DNA of 64,000 nt from Anaerolineae bacterium (GTDB lineage Bacteria > Chloroflexota > Anaerolineae > 4572-78 > J111), in the NCBI GenBank assembly GCA_023382535.1, contig JAHDWA010000024.1, positions 62,001 through 126,000 of the forward strand, written 5' to 3'. A program made the translations under genes and the position numbers. Every line of letters begins with the position of its first letter. Within the stretch, counting starts at the first letter, position 1. The notes under the pieces were generated by a model. It saw only the letters and a list, made by a program, of their open reading frames with translations. It had not been told where the DNA came from and did not search any database. Of this stretch, positions 26,817-36,329 are shown one piece after another.

Positions 26817-27372
26817 ATGATTGACAAAGGATGCCGGAACCCCCACATCTGTCAATGGGCCAAGGGTGTCGAGCAGCCGAATAGTGCTACAGCTCAGTTG
26901 CATCAGCAGATTAACCAGTTGGCCGCGTTGCTCAATGAGAAAGACCGGCGACAATTTGTCGGGTTGTTGGCCCGGCAACTAGGTCGTGGCGGTGTGACCA
27001 GCATGGCAGAAGTAACCGGGCTGGACCGGAATACCATTCGTCGTGGCCAACAGAAAATTGCGGCGAGTGATTTCAGTGATTGGATGCGGCGTAAGGGAGG
27101 CGGTCGCCTCTTGACTGAAAAAAAGCCCCCGGATTGCTGAGTGCTTTGGAAGCCCTGCTGGCCGATGAAACAGCGGGGGTCCAATCTCTGGGTTGAAGTG
27201 GACCCATAAGTCGCTGCGCAAAATCAAAAAGGCTTTGGCTCCTGAGTATTCGATCAGCTTGCCAACGATTAGTCGCTTGCTGCAAGGACGTGACTATTCG
27301 TTGCGGGTCAATCACAAACGGGTGGCGGGCAAGCCATCGCCGGATCGGGATGTCCAGTTTCGCTATATTGTT
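26817..27372 (+). pseudogene. ISAzo13-like transposase, N-terminal part, frameshifted and fused to IS5
   Basis: The first frame encodes an N-terminal region (INQLAALLNEKDRRQFVGLLARQLGRGGVTSMAEVTGLDRNTIRRGQQKI) and stops at 27140. The continuation in another frame reads GLKWTHKSLRKIKKALAPEYSISLPTISRLLQGRDYSLRVNHKRVAGKPSPDRDVQFRYI, the typical ISAzo13/Rhodopirellula-type segment just before the DDE domain. The catalytic domain is absent: at ~27372 the frame runs into IS5-type sequence. Confidence 0.65.
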
Positions 27373-27961
27373 CGTTGGCGACAGGCTTATCTGCGACGAC
27401 AGTGGCCAGACCACGGTGTCTGGGAGCAAATGCATCAACATTTCGCCGATGACCCGGATATGGAACATCTGATCCTCGATAGCACCGTTATCCGGGCTCA
27501 TCCTTGTGCGGCTGGCGCCTCAAAAAAAAGGTGGTCAGGCCGCTCAAGCCCTGGGACGCAGTCGGGGTGGTTTCAGCACCAAAATTCACGTCAGCGTAGA
27601 TGGACTGGGCAACCCGTTGCGGTTCATCCTCACGACGGGACAACGACACGACATCATCCAAGCCGAAGCCCTGGTGCTTGATCTTGATTTCAAGCGCTTG
27701 ATTGCCGACAAGTCCTATGATGCCGATGACTTCATCCGGCTGCTGGTCGAAGAGCTTAAAGCCGAAGCAGTCATTCCGCCCCGAGCCAGGCGTAAAGAGC
27801 AGCGGGATTATGATCTTCACCGGTACAAAGAACGCCATCTGGTGGAGTGTTTCATCAACAAAATCAAGCATTTTCGATGTATTTTCTCCCGGTTTGAGAA
27901 ACTGGCGAGTCGTTATCTCAGTTTCTTGAGTTTCGTCGGTGCACTCATCTGGCTTCGTTGA
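27373..27961 (+). pseudogene. IS5-family (IS427-group-like) transposase, 5'-truncated
   Basis: From ~27410 the sequence reads GVWEQMHQHFADDPDMEHLILDSTVIRAHPCAAGA with the first catalytic Asp. After an A8 run (CTCAAAAAAAAGG, ~27520) the next frame continues GGQAAQALGRSRGGFSTKIHVSVDG ... RLIADKSYDADDFIRLL ... RYKERHLVECFINKIKHFRCIFSRFEK, with the second Asp and the Glu. IS427-group elements normally use such an A-run for -1 frameshifting. The N-terminal part is replaced by ISAzo13-type sequence. Confidence 0.7.
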
Positions 27962-28035
27962 AATGTCAACACAACCTAGCACCAAAGGTTACTAGCGTAT
28001 CTTTATTCTGCGACAATCTTGAATGCACGAATTCA

Positions 28036-28917
28036 TCAACGGCGATTCATTTTTGGATCGAGCCAATCCCTGAGTGCGTCACCCAGCAGGCTGAAAGCTA
28101 GAACAGTGTAGAAGATCGCCAATCCAGGGAAGGTTGCATAGTATCCATAGTCTATGATCCAGGCACGTCCTGTCGCGACCATACGGCCCCATTCTGGTGT
28201 AGGTTCCTGAGCACCCAGACCAATAAAACTTAGACTTGCTGTAAAGAGAACGGCATAGCCACTATCCATCGTCATTCGCACCAATAAAACCGGAAATACG
28301 CTCGGCAGGATATGACGCAACATGATACGTCTACTTGAAGCACCTATCGAACGGGCCGCTTCTACGTATGCTTCCTCACGAATTGCGAGTATCTGGCCCC
28401 GTGCCAGACGGGTATATATTGGCCACCAGACGATTGATACGGCGAATATTGCTGCCTCTAGGCTAGCGCCCACCGCAGCGGACACAGCCATAGCTAGCAC
28501 TAGGCCGGGAAAGGCCATAAATACGTCCGCAATCCGCATGATAATTTCGTCTACCCAGCCGCCATAAAAGCCGGCCAGTGTACCGAGAGTTACACCAAGT
28601 CCAGCGGCGATTGTGACGACAATCACGGCTGCCCGCAAGGAAATGGGGGCTCCATGCAACACGCGGCTAAATATGTCACGCCCTACCTCATCTGTTCCAA
28701 ACCAGTGATTTTTGCTGGGTCCTTCTAGCTTCTCAGCAAAGTTGAGGGTATAGGGATTATAGGGAGCCAATTGGGGACCTAAGATAGCCAGAAACACCAA
28801 TCCGAGTACCATAATGGCTCCCAAGATGTCCAGGCCATGGCGACGCATTCTTAAGCCCAGACGGCGCTTGGTAGATTGCAGTTGCAGACTGTTGGAGAAT
28901 TCTGTGAGTACGCTCAA
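28036..28917 (-). CDS. dipeptide/oligopeptide-type ABC permease (DppC-like)
   Basis: A 293-residue inner-membrane protein of the OppBC permease family. It has an N-terminal OppC_N-type anchor (GLRMRRHGLDILGAIMVLGLVFLAILGPQLAPYNP), the segment FGTDEVGRDIFSRVLHGAPISL and the EAA loop EAARSIGASSRRIMLRHILPSVFPVLLV. It pairs with the upstream DppB-like permease (14 bp gap). Its 3' end lies 75 bp from the IS5 remnant; the ATPase genes that usually follow are not present in the window. Confidence 0.9.
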   Translation of the reverse strand: MSVLTEFSNSLQLQSTKRRLGLRMRRHGLDILGAIMVLGLVFLAILGPQLAPYNPYTLNFAEKLEGPSKNHWFGTDEVGRDIFSRVLHGAPISLRAAVIVVTIAAGLGVTLGTLAGFYGGWVDEIIMRIADVFMAFPGLVLAMAVSAAVGASLEAAIFAVSIVWWPIYTRLARGQILAIREEAYVEAARSIGASSRRIMLRHILPSVFPVLLVRMTMDSGYAVLFTASLSFIGLGAQEPTPEWGRMVATGRAWIIDYGYYATFPGLAIFYTVLAFSLLGDALRDWLDPKMNRR

Positions 28918-28931
28918 TGAGATGGCTACCT

Positions 28932-29936
28932 TTAATAACGGATGCGTGGATCCGCGAATGTGTAAAGTATATCCACGAGCAGACTGACAAGGACGAAAAC
29001 CCCCGATAAGACTACAGCAACGCCAATGATTGCCTGAAAATCAACGTTCTGGATGCTTTGTACGGCATAGCGCCCCAGACCGGGCCATTGAAAAATGGCT
29101 TCTATCAGCACTGTTCCCCCCAGTGCGTACCCAAAATGGATTCCGGCAATGGTAATAATCGGTAGCGAGGCATTTTTTAAGGTGTGAAACATCAACACAC
29201 GCCTTTGCGACAAACCTTTGGCATAAGCAGTCCGGATATGGTCTTGCCTCAGGACCTCCAACATGCTTGAGCGGGTTATACGGGCTAGTTCGGCCATTTG
29301 CACCAGAGCCAGGGCTGTAACTGGCAATATGAGGTGTAGCAGCACATCGGCAAGGATCTCGAATTGCAAGGAAAGTAGCGCATCAAGGGTGAACATGCCG
29401 GTGATATGAGGCGGGCTGGGCTGGTTAACACCGGTACGACCGCCGAAAGGCAGCCAGCCCAGCTTCCCATAAAAGAGGATCTGTAACACGAGGCCAAGCC
29501 AGAATACTGGCATGCCGACCCACAGGATGGACACCAGACGGATCACGATATCAGCGAGACGGCCGTGGAATACAGCTGAGAGGGTGCCAAGGGACACCCC
29601 GAATACCAATGACACCAAAGTAGCCGTGAGTGCCAATTCCAACGTTGCTGGGAATCGCTCTTTTATGTCATCCAATACGGGCCGACCGGTCAGAATCGAC
29701 CGACCCAGGTTACCCCGTAGAAGACCTTTGAGGTATATCCAGTATTGTTCCCAAAGTGGGCGATCAAGCCCAAATTCCTTGCGAATAGATTCGATGATCT
29801 CCGCATTCGCCCCTTCTCCAGCAGCAATCATAGCTGGATCGGCTGGTATGAGATGGGTGATGACAAATACAACGAGGGTCATACCCAACGCAACAAAGAC
29901 CATCCAAACGAGACGTCTGATGATATAAGCTTGCAC
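28932..29936 (-). CDS. dipeptide/oligopeptide-type ABC permease (DppB-like)
   Basis: A 334-residue membrane protein. The start MQAYIIRRLVWMVFVALGMTLVVFVITHLIPADPA is typical of DppB/OppB, followed by ERFPATLELALTATLVSLVFGVSLGTLSA and the EAA region MLEVLRQDHIRTAYAKGLSQRRVLMFHTLKNASLPIITIAG. It works with DppC and the family-5 binding protein encoded upstream at 33.1-34.8 kb. The interposed enzyme genes suggest the imported substrate is processed by them. Confidence 0.9.
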   Translation of the reverse strand: MQAYIIRRLVWMVFVALGMTLVVFVITHLIPADPAMIAAGEGANAEIIESIRKEFGLDRPLWEQYWIYLKGLLRGNLGRSILTGRPVLDDIKERFPATLELALTATLVSLVFGVSLGTLSAVFHGRLADIVIRLVSILWVGMPVFWLGLVLQILFYGKLGWLPFGGRTGVNQPSPPHITGMFTLDALLSLQFEILADVLLHLILPVTALALVQMAELARITRSSMLEVLRQDHIRTAYAKGLSQRRVLMFHTLKNASLPIITIAGIHFGYALGGTVLIEAIFQWPGLGRYAVQSIQNVDFQAIIGVAVVLSGVFVLVSLLVDILYTFADPRIRY

Positions 29937-30113
29937 AGTAGGATTCCATTTCAGGAAGCTACTCGCTCATAAAGACGAGTTTTTCACAGGAGCGGTACTC
30001 CATCTGTTTATGGGCCTAATCCGAGATATATGTTGTTGCTGATACTGGTGTGGTCGCATCGCTCGCGCAATAGTTAGCACAACGTGCACCTGGATCAGGA
30101 ATTTCTGAATAAG

Positions 30114-31145
30114 TCAGGTCCCCACTTGTTTTTTTCGCGAAATCTCGATCAATTCCTCCAAATTCTCCCAAGCCTGTGATCGTGAATCGTCTTCTATTTC
30201 ATTGAGGATTCGTTTCAGGGCGCGGTGGAGCGACATATCTAGCCCAGCTTTTTCTCCTTCCTCAATGAGTGGCGTAATCAGTGTTCCCTCCTCAGTACGC
30301 CGCTTGCGTATCACAATATCGTGCCATACACCAGAATGGACGTCCCACCAAAGCTCTGCATAGTCATCCATCATTTTCAACGCAGCCGTCCATTCTGCTT
30401 CGGTCTTGGGTAGCAGTAGGTCAGGATTTATACCTGCAACAGGCTCAATGGTCACTCCCTTTGCCAGAGCTACGGTTGCTGCCTCGCCGGCAATCTGCAC
30501 AAACAGTCTGCGATGCTGGTCCGATTTAGTAATGGGTGGTCCCATCGTGGCATCTACCAGAGCGGTGGTAAATACTATGGAGCTTGATATCATCTTGCCC
30601 CAAATCCAACCCCATATATTGTCAGTAGGATGTACCTCATAGGCGTGGGAGAGTAGTCTTACCGTCTCTTCCACTCGTTTTGTGGGGCGACCATCCCATT
30701 CCCCCACATGAACCACACCGCGGTTGAGATATCGAACATGACCAGGTCCCATGTAGAATTGATGGGTGGCGATGCTGGTAGGCACCACCCTATTCTCTCC
30801 GATCTGTTCTCCAATCCACAAGGCACTATAACCGTTCTGTAGAGGTACTACGTAGCTGTTTGAATCTAAATATGGAAGGATTTCCTCTACGGCTTCCGAG
30901 GTATTGTGAGTCTTTACCGCCAGGATGACTATCTGGAGAGGACCTTCTAACTTATCCGGAGTAATAGCCCGAACCGGAACAGTAAATTCCTCCAAACCAT
31001 CCAGATGTAGCCCATATTTCTGGATAGCATTAATGTGCTCAACTGCTGAATCAACAAGAGTAATATCCTCACCAGCCCGGGCCATGAACGCCGCTGTCAC
31101 CCCCCCCATCGCTCCAGCCCCAATGATTGTCACATGCATCTTCAA
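30114..31145 (-). CDS. ketopantoate-reductase-family (PanE/ApbA-like) oxidoreductase
   Basis: A 343-residue NADP-dependent reductase. The Rossmann motif is at the extreme N-terminus (VTIIGAGAMGGVTAAFMARAG), followed by ILAVKTHNTSEAVEEILPYL and PLQNGYSA; a C-terminal helical ApbA domain follows. Because it lies inside a hydantoinase/ABC cluster it may reduce a 2-oxo intermediate of that pathway rather than make pantoate (inference). The TTG at 31145 has AGGAG 5 bp upstream and overlaps the hydantoinase B stop as TTGA; an ATG at 31139 is the alternative. Confidence 0.85.
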   Translation of the reverse strand: MKMHVTIIGAGAMGGVTAAFMARAGEDITLVDSAVEHINAIQKYGLHLDGLEEFTVPVRAITPDKLEGPLQIVILAVKTHNTSEAVEEILPYLDSNSYVVPLQNGYSALWIGEQIGENRVVPTSIATHQFYMGPGHVRYLNRGVVHVGEWDGRPTKRVEETVRLLSHAYEVHPTDNIWGWIWGKMISSSIVFTTALVDATMGPPITKSDQHRRLFVQIAGEAATVALAKGVTIEPVAGINPDLLLPKTEAEWTAALKMMDDYAELWWDVHSGVWHDIVIRKRRTEEGTLITPLIEEGEKAGLDMSLHRALKRILNEIEDDSRSQAWENLEELIEISRKKQVGT

Positions 31146-32986
31146 AGACTCTCCTGTGATAGTGTTTTCATTTTGGCTCGTGCTAACTTTGTTAGGGTCG
31201 TGTCAACCTCAAGCTCGTTGTTGAGAAAACGCAACCCATAATTGTCCTCGGCCTCCTGTCTGCTTACATAGCCGTCATGGATATCCTCAAGTACAGCCTC
31301 TATTGGTCGCTCCCAAGGAGGGCCATAGCCTCCCCCACCCGCTGTAAAACAACGGATGAGTGTACCAGGGGTAATCGGCAGGTGATTTACCTTCTGCCAC
31401 AGCTCTTCGGCTGGTCCATCAGGGTCTACAATGCAGCGGGCAGTTCGCCCAGCCGACCCACCATGTAAGCCCCAAGCAGGGGTTACTGTGCGTTCAAGCC
31501 ATAGGCACAGGCGAGAGTCTGGGGCGAGGGGTACATATTCCTTTACCAGGGCTAATCCACCGCGAAATTTCCCTACGCCACCACTATCTGCCTCAAGTGC
31601 ACGCCGAGTGACACGTAAAGGGTATTTTGCCTCCTCAACTTCAGCTGGCAGATTCAGCAAGTTTGCAGCCATATAGTTTACGGTTGCGTTCAGTCCATCG
31701 GCGCTGGGCAAAGCTCCCCAGCCAACGGCGCTGGCCTCTCCAGTAGTGAACATCTGCCCGTTGGGCATCCTGCCAACGATCATAAAATTCATCTGGTCTG
31801 CAGGCTGTCCTGCCGGTACGGCCCCAGGGAGTACCTGAGATAGTGCCTTCAAGATCAGTTCAATCATTAACCCCAGGGCAGGTGCATAGTATTGACAAGC
31901 CGCCGGTTCTTGGGCGGCGAAAATGCTAGCCAACGGAGCTGTGACTGTGAGGGCTCGAAAGTGCCCTCCATTGGGAGATTGATGTGGATTGATCAGAAAC
32001 TTGTAAGCCAGGCGTGCAGCCGATAGCGTTTGGGCAAAGCCACAATTCGTACAACCTGGACGCTGTGGGCTTGATCCTGCTAAATCAACATCAAGGTTCG
32101 AGCCATGCACCGTGACCTTCACCTGAACATAGATCGGCTCCTTTGTGTGTCCATCACTGTCAAGGTATCCTTCGGCCATGTACTCCCCATCGGGAATAAC
32201 TGTGATGGCCTGCCGGTCTGCTTGCTCCGCCTGAGTAAAGATCTCAGCCATTGCAGCCCGAACCGTCTCCAAGCCAAAACGGTGCAGAAGTTCCTGGTAG
32301 CGTTTCTCACCTGTCCGGCACGCAGCGATTTGTGCGCTCATATCCCCCATGATCGTACGCGGCATACGGCTATTGCGAACTAAAATGTCCAAAATGTCCT
32401 CGACGGGCTGTCCGGCGTTAAAAAGACGAATAGGGCCCAATCGAATGCCTTCCTGATAGATCTCGGTTGTGTCCGTTGAAACACCCGGGTCCTTGCCACC
32501 AATGTCTCGCCAATGAGCCTTTGTTGCCGCAAAGCCCACCAGTTCTCCTTCATGCAAAATGGGGGATACTACATTCACGTCACCGAGGTGGGAACCGACA
32601 AGGTATGAGTCATTCAGCGCATAAACATCTCCCTCTCGAAAGCCATCGGTTGAGAAGCGCTGCTTCACCAACTTAACAGCCTCATCAAGTGCCCCCAAAA
32701 AGAGGGGTAGGCCAGGTGCTTGCCCCAAGAGCTCGGCGTGTTCATTGAACAGAGCCACACTGCAATCTTTCATCTCATAAATTACAGGCGAGAACGCACT
32801 GCGGACGAGATTTGCATCCATCTCATCGGCAATGGCATTGAAGGCGTTGCGTATAATCTCAACGGTCACAGGGTTCAATTCTTGATGGTGATCTCGCCGG
32901 TGGTGAATTGGGATTGGTATATAATTAGACCTCATCACATCCTGTTGCCTTTCGGATGTTATAGTTATCGGTTCAATGGTGACCAC
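31142..32986 (-). CDS. hyuB: hydantoinase B / oxoprolinase-type subunit
   Basis: About 614 residues. The core starts NPVTVEIIRNAFNAIADEMDANLVRSAFSPVIYEMKDCSVALF, typical of the hydantoinase_B family, and includes DVYALNDSYLVGSHLGDVNVVSPI and GAGGGGYG-like FTAGGGGYGPPWERP near the C-terminus. With HyuA it forms an ATP-dependent cyclic-amidase (N-methylhydantoinase or 5-oxoprolinase type). The exact start is uncertain: GTG at 32986 or ATG at 32935; the first ~30 residues are not conserved-looking. The stop overlaps the next gene. A partial second hyuB copy lies at 36330-36449. Confidence 0.88.
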   Translation of the reverse strand: MVTIEPITITSERQQDVMRSNYIPIPIHHRRDHHQELNPVTVEIIRNAFNAIADEMDANLVRSAFSPVIYEMKDCSVALFNEHAELLGQAPGLPLFLGALDEAVKLVKQRFSTDGFREGDVYALNDSYLVGSHLGDVNVVSPILHEGELVGFAATKAHWRDIGGKDPGVSTDTTEIYQEGIRLGPIRLFNAGQPVEDILDILVRNSRMPRTIMGDMSAQIAACRTGEKRYQELLHRFGLETVRAAMAEIFTQAEQADRQAITVIPDGEYMAEGYLDSDGHTKEPIYVQVKVTVHGSNLDVDLAGSSPQRPGCTNCGFAQTLSAARLAYKFLINPHQSPNGGHFRALTVTAPLASIFAAQEPAACQYYAPALGLMIELILKALSQVLPGAVPAGQPADQMNFMIVGRMPNGQMFTTGEASAVGWGALPSADGLNATVNYMAANLLNLPAEVEEAKYPLRVTRRALEADSGGVGKFRGGLALVKEYVPLAPDSRLCLWLERTVTPAWGLHGGSAGRTARCIVDPDGPAEELWQKVNHLPITPGTLIRCFTAGGGGYGPPWERPIEAVLEDIHDGYVSRQEAEDNYGLRFLNNELEVDTTLTKLARAKMKTLSQESL

Positions 32987-33052
32987 ACCTGGCCTCTGGC
33001 CGCATAATGGGTCCCAAGATTACAAGCATGAAGCCATTAAGTCTACTCTCAA

Positions 33053-33085
33053 GCGGAGCTTGCTCCCACGCAGAGCAAGCTCCGC
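33053..33085 (-). promoter_or_regulatory. strong intercistronic hairpin after the binding-protein gene
   Basis: A perfect 13-bp stem (GCGGAGCTTGCTC / GAGCAAGCTCCGC) with a 7-base loop lies 15 bp after the binding-protein stop. No T-run follows in the minus direction, so it is better read as an mRNA-stabilising or partial-attenuation element, which would favour the binding protein over downstream genes. Confidence 0.55.
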
Positions 33086-33100
33086 AATCCTACAAAACTA

Positions 33101-34816
33101 CTATTTTCCTTCAAGGAGGTACAGGTCAGGACGAAATGTCTCATGCCAGGTAGGGTCATACTTATATTCCTTGACCCAACTGCGACGTACAGAAAGTGCA
33201 GTCTCATTTACGAGCCAGATATGCGCGTGGTCCTCGAAAATACGCTGCTGGAGCGCTTTATAGGCCTCTTCACGTTCTTTCTCGTCGAGGCTGAAACGTG
33301 CCGTGTCCAACAAGGCATCGGTTTCCTCATCACCATAGAATTGGCGATTCCAGCCAACTACCTGCTGAGAAGTGTGATACACCGGCCACAGAACCGCATC
33401 GGGGTCCGGGTATGCGGGAAAGCTATTAATGGCCATTAGCTGGATTGGGTTGTCGGGGTTTGCCCCACGAGCTGCAATCTGTGACCAGGGCATCTCGACG
33501 ATGTTGAGCTTGACCCCAATTTCAGCCAGATTCTGCTGGAATATTTGAGCAGTTCCAACCCAGGGTGTGTAGCCCGTGATGACGAGCATTTCCAGCTCAA
33601 GGTTATTCCGTTCCGGGCTATCCGGGGGGAAGCCGGCCTCAGCCAATAAGGCACTCGCCTGCTCCAGGTCTTGAGTATAGATGGGTAGGGTATCATCATG
33701 ATACTTCATGTTTATGGGGATAGGACCTTGGGCTTGTACAGCAAGCCCCTGGAATACTCCATCAATCAGCGCCTGATAATCAAATGCCAAAGAAAGAGCC
33801 TTGCGCACCCGCACATCATCAAGCGGTGGAACAACCATTGACATCATCAAGTTCATACCCTTAAAGCTCTCGAATTTTTCGATAGTGATGTCAGGATTGG
33901 TCTCAAAGGTTGGAAGCATGTCCACCACAGGAAACCCAAGAGCATCAATCTCGCCGTTCTCCAACAACAGTTGGTCGGTCGCCCGCTCTGCAATGTACAA
34001 CACCGTAAACCGTTCCACGTCTCTTGGACGTTCCGGATCCCAATAGTTGGGATTCTTCACCACCGACAGCTTGACGCCGTGTTCCCACTCCTCGAACACG
34101 AAAGGGCCAGAGCCAGCATCATGGTCATACATCCATTTTTCAGCCCAGGGGTCATCCTCAGTGGCATGCTCTTTGACCACTTTGCTGTTGACGATAAACA
34201 CGCGCGGGAGCATGGATAGGAAAGGCCCCAAGGGTTTTTCTACCGTGACGGTAACCGTTCTATCATCCACAACTTCAGCCCCTTTGTAGACCCCACCCAG
34301 GTATATGGCTGCTCCCTTTTGCATACCATTGAGTCGGTCAAAGGAGTAGACCACGTCCTCAGGTGTTAAGGGTGAGCCATCAGCAAAATTTAGACCTTCC
34401 CGCAGGGTGAAGGTCCATTCGAGACCATCATCAGACACTTCCCAAGACTCGGCGAGCTGACCCTCAACCTCAGTAGTGCCATATTTGAACCCCACCAGGG
34501 CCTCGTAAACCACTCTCATAAAGGCCAAACAATCTGTGGTTACACATACATGAGGATCAAAACTTGTCACATCGGTGGATACCCATGAAACGGTGAAATT
34601 CTTGGACGTGGTACTTTTTGCCGTCTCCGCCTCAACCTGCTTTTCTTCAACCGTGGCTTCGGCCTCTGGCTCCTCCTCTGCTACCTGGGCTTCAGTCGCC
34701 GGCTCTTCCTCTTGAACAGGAGCAGGTTCCGGCGCTGTCGCGGCACCGCACGCGCTAACCATTAGGACCATAATAACTGCCAATCCAACAAATTTGATCC
34801 AACGATAGTTCTTCAT
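33101..34816 (-). CDS. family-5 extracellular solute-binding lipoprotein (peptide/nickel type)
   Basis: A 571-residue lipoprotein. Signal peptide with lipobox MVSAC, then a Glu/Ala/Pro-rich linker (~residues 25-70). The SBP_bac_5 fold shows TSFDPHVCVTTDCLAFMRVVYEALVG, LAESWEVSDDGLEWTFTLREGLNFADGSPLTPEDVVYSFDRL and GPIPINMKYHD. It delivers substrate to the DppB/DppC-like permeases encoded downstream. The known range for this family is peptides, nickel, glutathione and many small organics; the surrounding hydantoinase and amidohydrolase genes argue for a cyclic amide or ureide (inference). Confidence 0.9.
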   Translation of the reverse strand: MKNYRWIKFVGLAVIMVLMVSACGAATAPEPAPVQEEEPATEAQVAEEEPEAEATVEEKQVEAETAKSTTSKNFTVSWVSTDVTSFDPHVCVTTDCLAFMRVVYEALVGFKYGTTEVEGQLAESWEVSDDGLEWTFTLREGLNFADGSPLTPEDVVYSFDRLNGMQKGAAIYLGGVYKGAEVVDDRTVTVTVEKPLGPFLSMLPRVFIVNSKVVKEHATEDDPWAEKWMYDHDAGSGPFVFEEWEHGVKLSVVKNPNYWDPERPRDVERFTVLYIAERATDQLLLENGEIDALGFPVVDMLPTFETNPDITIEKFESFKGMNLMMSMVVPPLDDVRVRKALSLAFDYQALIDGVFQGLAVQAQGPIPINMKYHDDTLPIYTQDLEQASALLAEAGFPPDSPERNNLELEMLVITGYTPWVGTAQIFQQNLAEIGVKLNIVEMPWSQIAARGANPDNPIQLMAINSFPAYPDPDAVLWPVYHTSQQVVGWNRQFYGDEETDALLDTARFSLDEKEREEAYKALQQRIFEDHAHIWLVNETALSVRRSWVKEYKYDPTWHETFRPDLYLLEGK

Positions 34817-34924
34817 TGCTTATCCTCCTGATCCTTATTAAATTACTTTACGGTCTTGTACATGTTTCAATAGATCCGAATTATAGAAAAACCGATTTGA
34901 TGCCCTTGTTCAAGTCTCGCAGTT

Positions 34925-36187
34925 TCACAGCGATTTTTGAGGCAAACGATTAACGACAACGGTCCCTTCCTTTAAAACCAACTTGACTTCCCGTAGAACC
35001 GAGATGTTATTCAACGGATTCTGTTCCACAGCAATTAGATCGGCCAGCTTGCCGACCTCTACCGTACCAAGGCTGTCGGCCACGCCACACATCTCGGCGG
35101 GTCGGCGAGTGGAAGCAATCAGAGCTTGTGCCGGTGACATCCCCGCCTTGACCACCCACTCAATCTCCGGGATAGCCGTTTCGGCGATGGGATTGAGATC
35201 AGCGCCATTTACGATCTTGACCCCCGCTTTGAGCGCCGTTTCAAACGAGCGCCGATGCAGCTCTGCCCCGGCCAAAGCCCGCTGGATCGAGTATTCCGGC
35301 CACTCCCAGCGGCGCATGTAGGCTTCATCTTGGGTGACGGACAGGGTCGGGCAGTAGTAGACGCCGTGTTCAGCCATTAACTCACATACCTCCGCATCAA
35401 GCTCGTAACCGTGCTCAATGCAATCCAGACCAGCCCTCAGTCCGATTTTAGCTGCTTCCGAGCAGCCGGTATGAGCCGTGACCTTCAGCCCTTTGTTATG
35501 AGCCACATCACAGGCCGCCTTGATCTCTTCAAACGACATCTGCACTTCATACATGCTCTCGCGTGTACCGGCGATTCCTCCCGTGATAAACAGTTTGATC
35601 CAATCTACGCCCAACTTGATACACTGGCGTGCCGCCTTGCGTATCTCCTCAGGCCCATCGGCCTCAAATAAATCCTCAATATAGAGCGATTTCACCCGGC
35701 CGTTCGCAGCATGGCCGCCGGTTACGCGAATGGCCGGCCCCGCGCAAAAGAGCCGTGGCCCCAGCAAGCGCTTATCGCCGTACCCTTTTTGCCATAGACC
35801 CGCCGGTTGGCGATTGGCGTAAGTTTCGCGCAGCGCCACGTCAATAAAGTTTGCCTCGGAGGCAGCCCGCAGCGCCGTCACGCCCACATGTAGTGCCGCT
35901 ACCGTGTTGCGAACTGCCAGGAGCGTGCGCTCCGCTTCAGTCTGAAAATTAAGGATGCGCTGCGGGTCGGGAGTCATTCCCGCGGGATGACAATGCACAT
36001 CCCACAGGCCGGGCAACAGGTAAGCACCAGCTAGGTCAATCACGTTGGCCTCTGAATCGGGTCTGAAAGCTGACGGGTCAATGCTGGCAATTCTACCGTG
36101 TTCAACTGCTATAGTTGCCGCAACCGGTTGAAGAGTGTCGCTGGCGCAATCAATCACCAAACAATTGGCCAGGTATAGTTTCATCAC
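34925..36187 (-). CDS. metal-dependent amidohydrolase (imidazolonepropionase/prolidase-like)
   Basis: A 420-residue amidohydrolase-superfamily enzyme. Metal ligands are visible: HxH in WDVHCHPAGMT, the bridging-Lys region DWIKLFITGG, His in KVTAHTGCSE and CIEHGYEL, and Asp in NGADLNPIAET. The C-terminal strand segment GTVEVGKLADLIAVEQNPLNNISVL is typical. It resembles the group that hydrolyses cyclic amides and N-acyl or dipeptide substrates. It lies between the binding protein and hyuA, pointing to a step in the same catabolic route. No signal peptide, so cytoplasmic. Confidence 0.88.
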   Translation of the reverse strand: MMKLYLANCLVIDCASDTLQPVAATIAVEHGRIASIDPSAFRPDSEANVIDLAGAYLLPGLWDVHCHPAGMTPDPQRILNFQTEAERTLLAVRNTVAALHVGVTALRAASEANFIDVALRETYANRQPAGLWQKGYGDKRLLGPRLFCAGPAIRVTGGHAANGRVKSLYIEDLFEADGPEEIRKAARQCIKLGVDWIKLFITGGIAGTRESMYEVQMSFEEIKAACDVAHNKGLKVTAHTGCSEAAKIGLRAGLDCIEHGYELDAEVCELMAEHGVYYCPTLSVTQDEAYMRRWEWPEYSIQRALAGAELHRRSFETALKAGVKIVNGADLNPIAETAIPEIEWVVKAGMSPAQALIASTRRPAEMCGVADSLGTVEVGKLADLIAVEQNPLNNISVLREVKLVLKEGTVVVNRLPQKSL

Positions 36188-36329
36188 AATCTCCTATGAA
36201 AATACTTGAGAAAAGCAAACAATCATTTCTGTTCCAAATGTTCACCCTTGAAGTGTGTGCTAGTTCCTGCCAACTCTTAATTGAGGCTTGGTTCAACTCC
36301 AGCTAAACAATGACCAGCTCCAGGATATC

